Below, piece by piece: positions 13,920 through 13,937 of a DNA stretch of 13,937 nucleotides. The notes under the pieces are model-generated. The model had not been told where the DNA came from. It searched no databases and worked only from the letters and a program-made list of their open reading frames with translations. The stretch's first letter is position 1, and each line of letters begins with the position of its first letter. The DNA is from Pseudomonadota bacterium (lineage in GTDB: Bacteria > Pseudomonadota > Gammaproteobacteria > Acidithiobacillales > Acidithiobacillaceae). The stretch covers positions 1-13,937 of the forward strand of contig JAKBXD010000036.1 in the NCBI GenBank assembly GCA_021840785.1. Direction: 5' to 3'. A program made the translations under genes and the position numbers.

Positions 13920-13937
13920 AAAGGCTGCTCAGCCTTT
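13920..13937 (+). terminator. Intrinsic terminator after tRNA-Ala, cut by the window end
   Basis: AAAGGCT (13920-13926) and AGCCTTT (13931-13937) form a 7-bp stem with a 4-base loop, starting 6 bases after the tRNA. The right arm ends in TTT at the last base of the window, so the length of the U-tract cannot be seen. Confidence 0.75.

Overview
The window reads as ordinary chromosome from a GC-rich, Gram-negative proteobacterium. Three things suggest a gamma-type or Acidithiobacillia host, with Acidithiobacillus as my best guess: the split glycine dehydrogenase subunit GcvPB, an Azotobacter-type 7Fe ferredoxin, and the proteobacterial MoxR-DUF58-TgpA cluster. This is an inference from protein flavour, because no rRNA or other diagnostic marker is present. 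There are 15 protein genes (the first cut by the window edge) and one tRNA. Five of the 14 complete genes appear to start with GTG. I see no insertion sequence, prophage, CRISPR array or obvious defence island.

Layout. (1) Positions 1-4665, plus strand: the 3' half of gcvPB, then moxR, a DUF58 protein and the transglutaminase tgpA. They are joined by ATGA, GTGA and TGATG overlaps and so look like one translationally coupled operon. (2) Positions 4682-6690, minus strand: fdxA then an msbA-type ABC exporter, coupled by a GTGA overlap. The exporter converges on tgpA with only 16 bases between the stops. (3) Positions 6905-7507, plus: a typical 2-Cys peroxiredoxin, divergent from fdxA, with its own promoter-like boxes and a strong shared terminator. 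(4) Positions 7602-8333, minus: an unrecognised, mostly helical 243-aa protein, divergent from (5) a PHP phosphoesterase of the YciV/RNase AM type (8437-9297). The space between them holds a symmetric element that can be read as an extended -10 on both strands. (6) Positions 9402-10439: an AI-2E family membrane protein whose leader carries overlapping inverted repeats, one of which includes the start codon. (7) Positions 10528-10926: a small Gln/Met-rich coiled-coil protein with a glycine-rich tail. (8) Positions 10980-13761, plus: an unrecognised 156-aa protein, rlmB, a TatD-family nuclease and an MBL-fold hydrolase, overlapping or 4 bases apart, so probably one operon. (9) tRNA-Ala(GGC) at 13839-13914 behind a near-consensus sigma-70 promoter, with a terminator hairpin at the window edge.

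How the genes work together. Region 1 joins one-carbon metabolism (GcvPB) to an inner-membrane chaperone/transglutaminase module whose substrate is unknown. Regions 2 and 3 hold redox and envelope functions (ferredoxin, lipid exporter, peroxiredoxin). The right half is mostly RNA and nucleotide housekeeping: 5'-end RNase/pAp phosphatase, 23S rRNA methyltransferase, TatD nuclease, metallo-hydrolase and tRNA. No clearly new multi-gene system stands out. The best candidates for something undescribed are the AI-2E leader, the symmetric divergent promoter, and the three unassigned proteins (243, 132 and 156 aa).
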